A DNA stretch of 8,558 nt from Flavobacteriales bacterium (GCA_012965625.1 DTSC01000228.1:1-8558); one strand, 5' to 3'; positions 1-7,704 are shown, numbered from the stretch's first letter. The notes: generated by a model from the letters alone, not told the origin. Program-made: numbers and translations.

Positions 1-34
1 GTTTTGATTTTGCTACAATTATTTTAGCACCTAT

Positions 35-2542
35 CTATTCATGATAATACACCCTTTTCACCCTTCTCGATACACTTGTAAGCACCTCATAAGGTATGGT
101 GTCTAAATCCTTGGCAAATTTCGTTACCGTATAGTCTTCGCCAAAGATAATTACTTCGTCTCCCTCGTTAGCCTCTATGCCACTTATATCTATCATGCAC
201 ATATCCATGCAGATATCTCCAACAATCGGAGCAAGTGAACCATTCACAAAAAGCTTGCCTTTTCGCTGGCCTAATTTTCTGTTAAGTCCATCCGCATAGC
301 CAATAGGAACAATTGCTATCCGCATATCTTTTTTAGCAACACCCTTTCTTCCGTAGCCTATGGTGCTTTTCGCTGGGACCACTTTAATTTGTGATATTGT
401 ACTCTTTAATGTGCTTACATTTTGTAAATTAACTTTGTCCTTCTCAGCAGGATGTGCCGTATCGACACCATAAAGACCTATTCCTAAGCGCACCATCTCA
501 AACTGAGCATCTGGAAACCTAATAATTCCACTTGAATTCAAAATATGACGTAAAATTGGATAATCAAAAGCAGATGTTATCTTAGCGCTGTTCTCTTTGA
601 ATCGACTAATCTGCACATCTGAAAAGTCATCATGATTTGGATCTTCACTGGCAGCCAAATGGGAAAATACTGATTTTATAAAAATAGTATCCGAATCTTG
701 TATCCGCGCTATCAATTCAGGCAAATCTTTTTCATCAAAACCCAATCTGTTCATTCCTGTTTCAAGCTTAATATGGATGGGAAACGGCCCTTTGCCCTGA
801 TTGGATGGGCTTTTTAGCTCATTAACAAAATGGTCTAAACCATGAAAACTATATATCTGAGGTTCCAGGTTATATTTTATCATGGAATCAACACTCTGCT
901 CTTCGGGATTTACCACCATAATTGGAACAATAATCCCCGCCTTTCTAAGCTCAATGCCTTCATCTGCATAAGCCACAGCCAAATAATCCATCCGATGAAA
1001 TTGCAGCACGTTTGCAACTTCATAGCTTCCACTTCCATATGAAAATGCTTTCACCATAGCCATAATCATAGTGCCGGGATCCAGCATTGACCTAAACATA
1101 TTTAAATTATGTACAATCGCATCCAGGTTTACCTCCAAAACTGTTTCATGGGCCTTCTGTTGCAACAACCTGGAAATCTTCTCAAATTTAAATTCACGGG
1201 CCCCCTTTAGGAGTATAATCTCATCATGAAAAAAAGAAGGGGAGCATTTATTTAAAAAATCATCTGTTGATTTATAGAAGCTTCCACCGATAATAAATTG
1301 CTCAGACCGACGGGAGATTGCTTCACCAATTCCCATAAAGCGATCAATACCCTTTTTGCTCAGCAATTCAGACACCTGCTGATAGAGAACTTCTTCAGAC
1401 TTTCCACTTTGTAAAATATCAGATAGTATAACAACCTTTTTTTTATTTTGTTTTTGCTGGTTTAAAAAATCCAGGGCGATTTCAAGTGACCCCAAATCAG
1501 AATTATAAGAATCATTAATAATAGTGCAGTTATTAACACCTTCCTTAAGCTCCATTCGCATGGCAACAGAAGCCAAACCCTTAAATCGCTCAGCAATCAG
1601 CTTGTCATCACACCCTAAGTACAATAACAACGACCAGCAATGTATGACATTCTCAATCGATGCATCATCTGTAAAGGGTATAGAGATCATTTTGGAAGCA
1701 CGCTTATAGACAGCTGTAATTTCTGTGCATTCTGAATTTCTGGAGATCTTCTGGATCTTAAGGTCAGCAGCTCCTTTTTTTGACCACGAAAACAATTTTA
1801 GTTTCGTATTATCTGAAATGCAGACAGAATCTTTAATGCCTTTTTCAATCTCAGGATAATCTTTTGAATAAATTAAGACTTCAGATTCTGTAAACAGTTT
1901 TAGCTTTTCTTCAATTTTTTGATGTCGGTTTTCAAACCCTTCATCATGAGGAAAACCAATATTCGTAAAGACACCAATGGTAGGGGCAATAATTTTCTGC
2001 AAGCATTCCATCTCCCCGGGAAGTGAGATGCCGGCTTCCATTATAGCCAATTCATGATGCGATTGCATTTGCCAAACCGAAAGGGGGACACCAACCTGGG
2101 AATTATAGCTTTTAGGACTTCTTGCCACCTTCTTGTCCTGATGTAATAGCTGGTGTAGCCACTCTTTAACAATGGTCTTTCCATTACTTCCTGTAACTCC
2201 TATTACAGGTATATCAAATTGAGAGCGATGGCTAGCACAAAGATCTTGTAACGCTTTCAACGTATCGCGAACTTCAATAAAATTGCCCTCTGGAAAATGA
2301 TCCGTATTTTTAACTTTTTGCGATACTACAAAACATCTGATTCCCTTATCATAAAGTTCTGCAATAAATTCATGGCCATCATGACGTTCCCCTGGGAGTG
2401 CAAAAAAGACCGAAGCCTGGGCATGGAGAATCTTGCGGCTATCAATGAGGATGTACTTTATCTTATACTCATCAGAATTTCCAACAAACTTCCCCTTAAC
2501 GGTTTCTGTAATCTGTTTTATGCTGTATAAGGAAATGATCAT
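35..2542 (-). CDS. murF: Bifunctional MurF ligase / alanine racemase fusion
   Basis: Cytoplasmic peptidoglycan-precursor enzyme of 835 residues. The N-terminal half is MurF, which adds D-Ala-D-Ala to UDP-MurNAc-tripeptide using ATP. The C-terminal half is a PLP-dependent alanine racemase that makes D-Ala. Seen in the MurF part: P-loop GVTGSNGKT at 115-123 followed by KE, NIGFPHDEGF around 194-203, EKLKLF around 212-217 and NDSYNSD around 343-349. Seen in the Alr part, which begins near residue 466 after a very short linker: the PLP lysine K498 in MVKAFSYGSG, RLGIGLYG at 685-692, the second catalytic tyrosine Y730 in IGYGRKG, and GDICMDM at 775-781. Both active sites look intact. The fusion and its length are typical of Bacteroidota. 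It lies 23 bases downstream of tdk on the same strand and is probably cotranscribed with it. The start gives an N-terminus (SIKQITETVKG) that fits MurF family starts. The combined symbol would be murF-alr. Confidence 0.97.
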   Translation of the reverse strand: MIISLYSIKQITETVKGKFVGNSDEYKIKYILIDSRKILHAQASVFFALPGERHDGHEFIAELYDKGIRCFVVSQKVKNTDHFPEGNFIEVRDTLKALQDLCASHRSQFDIPVIGVTGSNGKTIVKEWLHQLLHQDKKVARSPKSYNSQVGVPLSVWQMQSHHELAIMEAGISLPGEMECLQKIIAPTIGVFTNIGFPHDEGFENRHQKIEEKLKLFTESEVLIYSKDYPEIEKGIKDSVCISDNTKLKLFSWSKKGAADLKIQKISRNSECTEITAVYKRASKMISIPFTDDASIENVIHCWSLLLYLGCDDKLIAERFKGLASVAMRMELKEGVNNCTIINDSYNSDLGSLEIALDFLNQQKQNKKKVVILSDILQSGKSEEVLYQQVSELLSKKGIDRFMGIGEAISRRSEQFIIGGSFYKSTDDFLNKCSPSFFHDEIILLKGAREFKFEKISRLLQQKAHETVLEVNLDAIVHNLNMFRSMLDPGTMIMAMVKAFSYGSGSYEVANVLQFHRMDYLAVAYADEGIELRKAGIIVPIMVVNPEEQSVDSMIKYNLEPQIYSFHGLDHFVNELKSPSNQGKGPFPIHIKLETGMNRLGFDEKDLPELIARIQDSDTIFIKSVFSHLAASEDPNHDDFSDVQISRFKENSAKITSAFDYPILRHILNSSGIIRFPDAQFEMVRLGIGLYGVDTAHPAEKDKVNLQNVSTLKSTISQIKVVPAKSTIGYGRKGVAKKDMRIAIVPIGYADGLNRKLGQRKGKLFVNGSLAPIVGDICMDMCMIDISGIEANEGDEVIIFGEDYTVTKFAKDLDTIPYEVLTSVSRRVKRVYYHE

Positions 2543-2565
2543 TTACTCAAAAAAACTTAATCTGT

Positions 2566-3198
2566 TTATAGCGTTTTTTGTGATTCCACTTTCTCAGAAC
2601 TGGTGCCTTCTGGCGAGATCAATGGGGGGTACAAGCTTGAAAAACACAACCTGCACAAGGGCTCATATGATTCCTTTTCTCCAAGCATTACCAACGTTTC
2701 TTCCTGCGCTATTCTATGTGAATGATTGGCAAGGCTTCCACACTTCACACAAATAGCATGTACCTTAGTCATATACTCTGCAGTAGCAAGTAATTCAGGG
2801 ATGGGGCCAAAAGGAACACCAAGATAATCCATATCCAAGCCTGCAACAATCACCCTTGTCCCCTTATTGGCTAAATGATTACAAACCTTTACCAGGCTAT
2901 TATCAAAGAACTGGGCTTCATCAACACCCACTACATCAATATTAATTGCAAGTGGTAAAATTTCAGAAGCTGTATGTACTGGCGTAGAATGAATCACATT
3001 GTCATCATGGGATACAACATTTTCATTGTCATATCGCTTATCCACCTTTGGCTTAAAGATCTCAACCTTTTGCTTAGCATATTTTGCTCTTTTCAATCTT
3101 CGGATAAGCTCTTCTGTCTTCCCAGAAAACATAGAACCACAAATTACCTCAACAAATCCTCTCCTCGGATTTTCCTTACTTATATTTTCTATGAACAT
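2566..3198 (-). CDS. tdk: Thymidine kinase, type II
   Basis: Cytoplasmic salvage enzyme that phosphorylates thymidine to dTMP with ATP. The 210-residue product has the type II (TK1-like) layout: Walker [11 protein letters not shown] at 21-30, the flexible-loop region [12 protein letters not shown] around 54-65, the Walker B-like DEAQFF at 93-98 with E94 as the expected catalytic base, [13 protein letters not shown] at 120-132, and a zinc site formed by C150/C153 (CVKC) and C182/C185 (CRLC). All key residues are present. The last 20 or so residues, after the zinc domain, form a Ser/Glu/Lys-rich tail that looks disordered and may be dispensable. The gene is first in the leftward pair with murF-alr. 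A Bacteroidota-type promoter is visible about 40 bases upstream of its ATG. The chosen ATG puts the P-loop at the usual distance from the N-terminus. Confidence 0.97.
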   Translation of the reverse strand: MFIENISKENPRRGFVEVICGSMFSGKTEELIRRLKRAKYAKQKVEIFKPKVDKRYDNENVVSHDDNVIHSTPVHTASEILPLAINIDVVGVDEAQFFDNSLVKVCNHLANKGTRVIVAGLDMDYLGVPFGPIPELLATAEYMTKVHAICVKCGSLANHSHRIAQEETLVMLGEKESYEPLCRLCFSSLYPPLISPEGTSSEKVESQKTL

Positions 3199-3217
3199 TG
3201 ATTGTTTTTCTGTTATT

Positions 3218-3234
3218 TTGCACGATTATTGCAC
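3218..3234. repeat. Short direct repeat TTGCAC x2, 11-base period
   Basis: TTGCAC occurs at 3218-3223 and again at 3229-3234. Its period of 11 bases is about one helical turn. The pair sits at or just downstream of the predicted tdk transcription start, within the 86-base divergent intergenic region. That would suit an operator, but two 6-base copies in an A/T-rich region could be chance. The rest of the interval (3199-3284) shows no clear plus-strand promoter; the nearest resemblance, TTATTTTG at 3213-3220, has one mismatch to the -7 consensus and no well-spaced -33 element. Confidence 0.3.
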
Positions 3235-3238
3235 ACTA

Positions 3239-3266
3239 CAAACTTAAGCAAAAAGCCCTTTTACAA
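3239..3266 (-). promoter_or_regulatory. Predicted Bacteroidota promoter for tdk-murF/alr
   Basis: Read on the minus strand, TAAGTTTG (3246 to 3239) matches the Bacteroidota -7 consensus TAnnTTTG exactly. A TTG (3266 to 3264) lies 17 bases upstream as a -33 element. Transcription would start near 3232-3235, giving a leader of roughly 35 bases before the tdk ATG. The consensus comes from established work on Bacteroides and Flavobacterium promoters. Use of this particular site is inferred. Confidence 0.55.
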
Positions 3267-3284
3267 GACCATTAATTAGTTTAG

Positions 3285-3986
3285 ATGAATAAAGAAGATC
3301 TCATCACCAAAATTGGTGCTATCCTAGTCAAAATTAAATCTCACAAAAACCCTACTGAAGACAGTAGCGAATCTGAGCTTCAAGGACTCCTGGACGATAC
3401 AGAAGATTTAGTTGAATCAGTTTCTGTCCTTAAATTTATTGTGAATGAGGGGCAAATGCCCATTAAGAATCCTCCAGATACTATTCACGAAGAAGAATTG
3501 GCTGAAGACCACGAAGCAGAAATCTTGAGCCAAAAAGATGAAACAAGCGACAATGAACAAGAACAAATAACAGAATCGGAAATTGAAGAAAAAGAAATTC
3601 TTAAAAATACTGAGCTATCAGAACCAAAGGAAGATGAAAAAAGCCCCCAGAAGGAGCAAATAGATCTGTTTACATCCGAAGAATCAACTTTGAATGAAAA
3701 AATTTCTCAGGAAGGCTTCAGTGTCGCAACTAAGCTGGAGAAACAAAAAATCTCTGACCTAATTGGAGCGATCGGTATTAATGAAAGATTTGCATTTATT
3801 AATGACCTTTTTGAAGGAAATGCCGATGACTTCAATGAAGCCCTTAAAAAACTTAATTCATTTGCTGAATACAAGGAAGCTTGCAGGTATCTTGATGCAG
3901 AGATCAGGCCAAAATATAATTGGGATGAAGAAAATCAAGTTGTTCTGGAATTTTTAGACCTGATCGAAAAGCGATATGTTGTTTGA
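3285..3986 (+). CDS. Acidic protein of unknown function, two end domains with a Glu-rich linker
   Basis: I cannot assign a function. The 233-residue product has three visible parts. Residues 1-60 are probably helical and contain several hydrophobic positions (LITKIGAILVKI, VSVLKFIV). Residues about 64-140 are low-complexity and strongly acidic, rich in Glu, Asp, Lys, Ser and Gln, and probably disordered. Residues about 150-232 are compact and helical: KISDLIGAIGINERFAFIN, LFEGNADDFNEALKKLN, and an aromatic/acidic end with YNWDEEN before EFLDLIEKRY. The C-terminal part resembles, from memory, a conserved hypothetical family common in Bacteroidota; this is a recollection, not a search result. 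There is no signal peptide or membrane segment, so it is likely cytoplasmic. It is the first gene of the rightward run, divergent from tdk. Its last 11 bases overlap the start of the M28 peptidase gene, which suggests translational coupling. Confidence 0.88.
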   Translation: MNKEDLITKIGAILVKIKSHKNPTEDSSESELQGLLDDTEDLVESVSVLKFIVNEGQMPIKNPPDTIHEEELAEDHEAEILSQKDETSDNEQEQITESEIEEKEILKNTELSEPKEDEKSPQKEQIDLFTSEESTLNEKISQEGFSVATKLEKQKISDLIGAIGINERFAFINDLFEGNADDFNEALKKLNSFAEYKEACRYLDAEIRPKYNWDEENQVVLEFLDLIEKRYVV

Positions 3987-5256
3987 TCTGCATAAAAAAA
4001 CAATTAAGCAGGCTATTGTTGGTTTTATTTTACTTCTTTCATCAAGTCAATTATTTGGGCAGGACATTTCATATGCCAAGGAAACAACGAACATTCTGGC
4101 TTCTGAACCATTCCAGGGAAGGGGCTATATTAACAAGGGAGATTCAATAGCAGCTTCGTGGATCAAAGATGAATTTGAAAGAATACGACTTAGTCCTTTT
4201 GAGAAATCATTCTTTCAACATTTCCAGTTTTCTGTAAATACTTTTCCAGGTGCCATGGAAGTCAGGATTGACAAAACTCCTCTATCGCCTGGGAAAGACT
4301 ATATTGTCTCACCTAGCTCTAAAGGAATTTCGGGATCCTTCAACTTGTTTTGGCTTCAGGACCTTTTGAAGATGGAGAAGAACACACTGGAAAAACACAT
4401 TGAGAAAAGCAATGATTCTACATTCATTGTAATCGATGAGAATGACCTCAAAAAAGGAGATCCTAATGCTTTTTTTAATGTCTGTTTGAAATCTTTCAAA
4501 GCGAAAGGAATTATTTTGATAAAAGACAAGCTTACCTGGGGCGTATCACAAACAAGTGAAGCCTTCTTAGTGTTAGAGGTCATGAAAAGCAGTATTCCCA
4601 AGAAACCAAAAACGATCCATTTAAACATTGAAAACGTTTGGGTGGATAATTATCGTTCACAAAACATAATTGCCCACACACAAGATGCTGACTCCTTTAT
4701 TGTATTTACAGCGCATTACGATCACTTAGGGAAAATGGGGCATGAAACGATGTTTCCAGGGGCAAACGACAATGCCAGTGGGGTCTCAGTACTCCTTGAC
4801 CTGGCAAATCATTATAATAATAAAACCGATAGCAGTAATTATTGTTTTGTCTTTATCGCATTTGCAGGAGAGGAGGCTGGTCTTATCGGTTCTGAATATT
4901 TTACGGAGCATCCTTTATTTTCCTTAAATAAAATTAAATTTCTTATTAATCTTGACTTAATGGGAAATGGAGAGGAGGGAATTACAGTGGTTAATGGCAC
5001 GCTGCACAAAAAAGAGTTTGAAACACTCGTTGAAATAAATAACAAAAAGGGATATCTGACAAAGGTAAATATTAGGGGAAAGGCTAAAAATAGTGATCAT
5101 TATTATTTCACAGAAAAAAAAGTTCCTGCATTTTTCATCTATACACTTGGCGAAAACAAAGCCTATCACGATATTTACGACATTCCAGAAACACTGCTGT
5201 TCCCTGAATACAATGACCTGTTTCACTTATTAACAGATTTTATAGCAACCTTTTAG
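3976..5256 (+). CDS. Exported M28-family zinc aminopeptidase
   Basis: Predicted exported metallopeptidase of the M28 family (two co-catalytic zinc ions; aminopeptidase-type members), 426 residues. Residues about 8-28 form a signal peptide: a basic start, the hydrophobic stretch AIVGFILLLSSS, and likely cleavage near LFG-QD. Residues about 100-225 probably form a PA-like inserted domain, as in many M28 peptidases. The catalytic domain follows with every expected ligand visible: H247 and D249 in AHYDH, bridging D265 in GANDNASG, E299/E300 in FAGEE (catalytic base and ligand), D327 in NLDLMG, and H398 in AYHDIYD. Substrate specificity cannot be read from the sequence. Function is probably in the periplasm or outer envelope, in peptide breakdown. 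No C-terminal type IX sorting domain or lipobox cysteine is visible. The ATG lies inside the end of the preceding gene, and the stop is immediately followed by the rsmI start. Confidence 0.95.
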   Translation: MLFDLHKKTIKQAIVGFILLLSSSQLFGQDISYAKETTNILASEPFQGRGYINKGDSIAASWIKDEFERIRLSPFEKSFFQHFQFSVNTFPGAMEVRIDKTPLSPGKDYIVSPSSKGISGSFNLFWLQDLLKMEKNTLEKHIEKSNDSTFIVIDENDLKKGDPNAFFNVCLKSFKAKGIILIKDKLTWGVSQTSEAFLVLEVMKSSIPKKPKTIHLNIENVWVDNYRSQNIIAHTQDADSFIVFTAHYDHLGKMGHETMFPGANDNASGVSVLLDLANHYNNKTDSSNYCFVFIAFAGEEAGLIGSEYFTEHPLFSLNKIKFLINLDLMGNGEEGITVVNGTLHKKEFETLVEINNKKGYLTKVNIRGKAKNSDHYYFTEKKVPAFFIYTLGENKAYHDIYDIPETLLFPEYNDLFHLLTDFIATF

Positions 5257-5937
5257 ATGATTATGGGCAAACTATTTATTGTACCGACACCAATCGGCAA
5301 TCTGGAGGACATAACATTCAGAGCCGTACGGATTTTAAAGGAGGCAAGCTTCATACTGGCTGAAGATTCAAGGCAAACAAAGAAACTATTAGCTAAATAT
5401 GAAATAGAAAAAAAGATTGTTCCTCATCATACCAGGAATGAGCATAAGACTTTGAAAAATATTCTGTTGCATTTAAAAGGAGGAGAGCAAATTGCCTTGG
5501 TTACGGATGCCGGCACTCCTGCTATCTCGGATCCAGGGTTTTTATTGGTCCGAGCATGTATCAATGAAAATATTGAAATTGAATGCCTTCCAGGACCAAC
5601 GGCCTTTGTACCTGCCCTAGTAAACTCAGGCTTACCTTCGCATAATTTCTGTTTCGAAGGATTCCTGCCACACAAAAAAGGCAGGCAAAAACGGCTGAAA
5701 GAATTGACCCAGGAAAAACGGACAATGATCTTTTATGAATCTCCTTATCGATTACTAAAAACATTGAGCCAATTTGCTGAGTTTTATGGAGAGGAGCGCA
5801 ACGTCTCTGTATCAAGGGAGCTTTCTAAAATTTATGAAGAAACCTATAGGGGGTCTCTTGCAGAGGTTATTAAGTATTTTAGCAGCAAGCCGGTGAAAGG
5901 TGAGCTTGTTATCATATTGGAAGGCCAGCAGAAATAA
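5257..5937 (+). CDS. rsmI: 16S rRNA 2'-O-methyltransferase RsmI (C1402)
   Basis: SAM-dependent methyltransferase that modifies the ribose of C1402 (E. coli numbering) in the 16S rRNA decoding centre. The 226-residue product carries the family motifs in order: VPTPIGNLEDIT at 9-20, AEDSRQTKKLL at 35-45, VTDAGTPAISDPG at 82-94, PGPTAFVPALVNSGLP at 112-127, FEGFLPHKKG at 133-142, FYESPYRL at 159-166, SRELSK at 186-191 and KGELVIILEG at 214-223. It ends right after the tetrapyrrole-methylase-like core. It therefore lacks the C-terminal extension of the longer E. coli enzyme (about 286 residues), a short form I believe is usual in this phylum. Two ATGs compete for the start, at 5257 (directly after the upstream stop) and 5263. 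The second gives MGKLFIVPTPIGN, which fits the family slightly better. The gene is tightly linked to the M28 peptidase gene. Confidence 0.96.
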   Translation: MIMGKLFIVPTPIGNLEDITFRAVRILKEASFILAEDSRQTKKLLAKYEIEKKIVPHHTRNEHKTLKNILLHLKGGEQIALVTDAGTPAISDPGFLLVRACINENIEIECLPGPTAFVPALVNSGLPSHNFCFEGFLPHKKGRQKRLKELTQEKRTMIFYESPYRLLKTLSQFAEFYGEERNVSVSRELSKIYEETYRGSLAEVIKYFSSKPVKGELVIILEGQQK

Positions 5938-5966
5938 TACCAACAAAGATAAATGACCGAAGATCG

Positions 5967-6989
5967 ATGAAAGCAATAGTATTGGTAAAATATGGAACTG
6001 CAGAGAATGCTTTTAAAATTGAAGAAAGGGAAAAACCTGTAGCCAGTGATAATGAAGTTATCATAAAGGTTGAGGCTTTTGGACTCAACTATGCTGATGT
6101 TATGGCCAGAAATGGCTTATACAAAGACGCACCTCCCCTACCCTGTATCCTTGGCTACGAGGTGGCAGGAACCATAGATAGCATGGGGAAAGATGTTCTT
6201 GGCTATTCATTAGGTGATCGTGTAACAGGTTTTACTCGTTTTGGTGGTTATGCTGAATATACGGCAGCTGATTTAAGAGGCCTTATAAAAATCCCAGAAA
6301 GCATGACTGCTGCAGAATCTACCGCCTTAACCACTCAATACGGAACGGCTTATTACTGTGCCTATGAAATGGTCAACTTATTTGAAGGAGACCATGTATT
6401 AATCCATGCAGCTGCTGGGGGTGTAGGAACGGCTTTGATACAATTGGCAAGGCATAAAGGATGTGTCGTTTACGGAACAGCCGGTTCAGATGAGAAGCTT
6501 GAATATCTGAAAAACATGGGAGTAAACTTCCCCATTAATTACAGAAAAAAGAACTTTGAAAAAGAGATAAGGAGCTTACGTGGAGATCAGGGATTGGATG
6601 TAATCTTTGACCCAGTAGGGGGAACAAATTATAAAAAAGGAAGAAAAATATTGGCCCACGGTGGAAGGATCGTAAGCTATGGAGTATCAGAAAGGAGTGG
6701 GAAAAAGGCAGGTCTATTATCAGATCTTAACCTGGTCTTTAATTTTGGATTTTTACACCCCATCATGTTACTCATGAAATCTCAGGGTGCTATTGGGGTA
6801 AACATGCTAAGAATTGGCGACCACAAACCATTAACATTAAAACGTTGCCTGGAGGGAGTCGTTAATCTGGTGAAAGAAGGGGTACTTAAACCTCATATTG
6901 GTGGAGCTTTCAATGCGTCTGAGATTGCCAAAGCACACGACCTTTTAGAGAGCCGAAATTCCATTGGAAAAATCATTGTTGAATGGTAA
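5967..6989 (+). CDS. MDR-superfamily quinone oxidoreductase-like NAD(P)H enzyme
   Basis: Zinc-independent medium-chain dehydrogenase/reductase of the quinone oxidoreductase / VAT-1-like group, 340 residues, predicted cytosolic. The N-terminal GroES-like domain (about 1-120) shows GLNYADVMARNGLY at 39-52 and GYEVAGTI at 63-70. The position where zinc alcohol dehydrogenases have GHE reads GYE, and no structural-zinc Cys cluster is present, which argues for the zinc-free branch. The Rossmann domain has HAAAGGVG at 147-154, typical of NADPH-binding quinone reductases, followed by FDPVGG at 214-219 and GGRIVSYG at 232-239. The C-terminus ends in NSIGKIIVEW, a usual family ending. Likely activity is NAD(P)H-dependent reduction of quinones or enones; the real substrate is unknown. 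It lies 29 bases after rsmI and 18 bases before the repeat-protein gene. Confidence 0.94.
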   Translation: MKAIVLVKYGTAENAFKIEEREKPVASDNEVIIKVEAFGLNYADVMARNGLYKDAPPLPCILGYEVAGTIDSMGKDVLGYSLGDRVTGFTRFGGYAEYTAADLRGLIKIPESMTAAESTALTTQYGTAYYCAYEMVNLFEGDHVLIHAAAGGVGTALIQLARHKGCVVYGTAGSDEKLEYLKNMGVNFPINYRKKNFEKEIRSLRGDQGLDVIFDPVGGTNYKKGRKILAHGGRIVSYGVSERSGKKAGLLSDLNLVFNFGFLHPIMLLMKSQGAIGVNMLRIGDHKPLTLKRCLEGVVNLVKEGVLKPHIGGAFNASEIAKAHDLLESRNSIGKIIVEW

Positions 6990-7007
6990 CCTGAAAATAC
7001 ACAAATC

Positions 7008-7682
7008 ATGAAAAAGACTTTTATTATCTATTTTTCGCTCTTCTGCTATATTTCTACTGTTGCTCAAAAAGAGCCTGATTCAATAGATGCTCCAACAGAA
7101 GGCATTATTGTAAGCTACCATGAAAATGGAATGGTCAATATCGTCCAGAATTATAAGGGGGGGCTTAAAGATGGCCTTTACATGTCAATTAATAAAAACG
7201 GTTATGTTAAAATAGCCACTACCTATAAAGATGAAAAGCTTAATGGCCTTTACACAGTATATAAGCAGGGCGGCAAAATACTGGAACAAAAGAATTTTAA
7301 TGTGGGTGTTTTAAATGGACCCAGTGTAAAGTATTACGAAAACGACAAGCTGCAAGAAGAAAGCACATACATTGATGATAAAAGAGATGGCGCAACAAAA
7401 TGGTATTACCAGGACGGCAATGTTTCGGCAGACTTTACATACAAGCTGGGAAACCTGGAAGGTGTACAGAAAACCTATTATCTTAATAACATCATAAGGA
7501 CAGAAACTACTTATGCAAACAATGTAAAAGAAGGACTTTCAACAAAATATTATGAAGAGGGTGGGATGAAAGCCCAGGGGCAGTACGTCAATGGAAAAAA
7601 AGATGGCAAATGGAGACTTTTTTCTCCTGAAGGGCAGGTGAAAAAAACCGAAAAGTACGCCAAAGGAAAGCTTATCAAATAA
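7008..7682 (+). CDS. Exported MORN-like repeat protein (YwqK/COG2849 type)
   Basis: Small exported protein of 224 residues with no catalytic motif. Residues 1-19 form a signal peptide (MKKTF, then a hydrophobic/aromatic core) with likely cleavage near VA-Q. No lipobox cysteine follows. From G32 the chain is eight consecutive 24-residue units (starting at 32, 56, 80, 104, 128, 152, 176 and 200). Each begins with Gly and has Tyr at unit position 18 (Phe in the third), often with an aromatic pair and N-G/D-G in the first half. This is the MORN_2 / YwqK-like pattern. Some relatives are labelled 'antitoxin' through YwqK, but no toxin neighbour is present here and the signal peptide argues for an envelope or extracellular role. 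In this phylum such proteins are common and mostly uncharacterised. The repeats probably form a regular beta-hairpin stack serving as a scaffold or binding surface. Confidence 0.92.
   Translation: MKKTFIIYFSLFCYISTVAQKEPDSIDAPTEGIIVSYHENGMVNIVQNYKGGLKDGLYMSINKNGYVKIATTYKDEKLNGLYTVYKQGGKILEQKNFNVGVLNGPSVKYYENDKLQEESTYIDDKRDGATKWYYQDGNVSADFTYKLGNLEGVQKTYYLNNIIRTETTYANNVKEGLSTKYYEEGGMKAQGQYVNGKKDGKWRLFSPEGQVKKTEKYAKGKLIK
7101..7676 (+). repeat. Eight in-phase 72-base coding repeats (24 residues each)
   Basis: The repeat region of the MORN-like gene has an exact 72-base period for eight units with no insertion or deletion between units. The first codon of each unit encodes Gly, and codon 18 encodes Tyr in seven units and Phe in one. 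At the DNA level the units have diverged, although short identities remain (for example ATGGCCTTTACA at the start of units 2 and 3). The protein-level period is therefore old and kept by selection, not a recent tandem duplication. Confidence 0.85.
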
Positions 7683-7704
7683 AATAACCTATAACCCCAG
7701 AGTC

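Noticed and set aside
2543..2565. A possible internal promoter (TAAGTTTT on the minus strand) before murF-alr.
   Set aside because: It mismatches the TAnnTTTG consensus at the last base and lies too close to the ATG. The 23-base gap fits cotranscription with tdk.
2433..2756. A 107-codon plus-strand open frame spanning the tdk/murF-alr junction.
   Set aside because: It is antisense to the ends of two well-supported genes, has no family motif, and its hydrophobic stretch is explained by the complement of the coding sequence.
3199..3284. Search for a plus-strand promoter for the rightward gene run.
   Set aside because: The best candidate, TTATTTTG at 3213-3220, has a mismatch at the conserved A and no TTG at a suitable distance upstream, so no promoter is annotated for that direction.
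5953..5970. A five-codon mini-ORF (ATG ACC GAA GAT CGA TGA) whose stop overlaps the oxidoreductase ATG as ATGA.
   Set aside because: It could be a leader for translational coupling, but so short a frame arises easily by chance and no ribosome binding site or attenuator-like structure supports it.
7008..7682. The YwqK/COG2849 resemblance suggesting an antitoxin in a toxin-antitoxin pair.
   Set aside because: The protein has a signal peptide, no toxin-like neighbour lies on either side, and the antitoxin label of this repeat family comes from one lineage and does not transfer safely.
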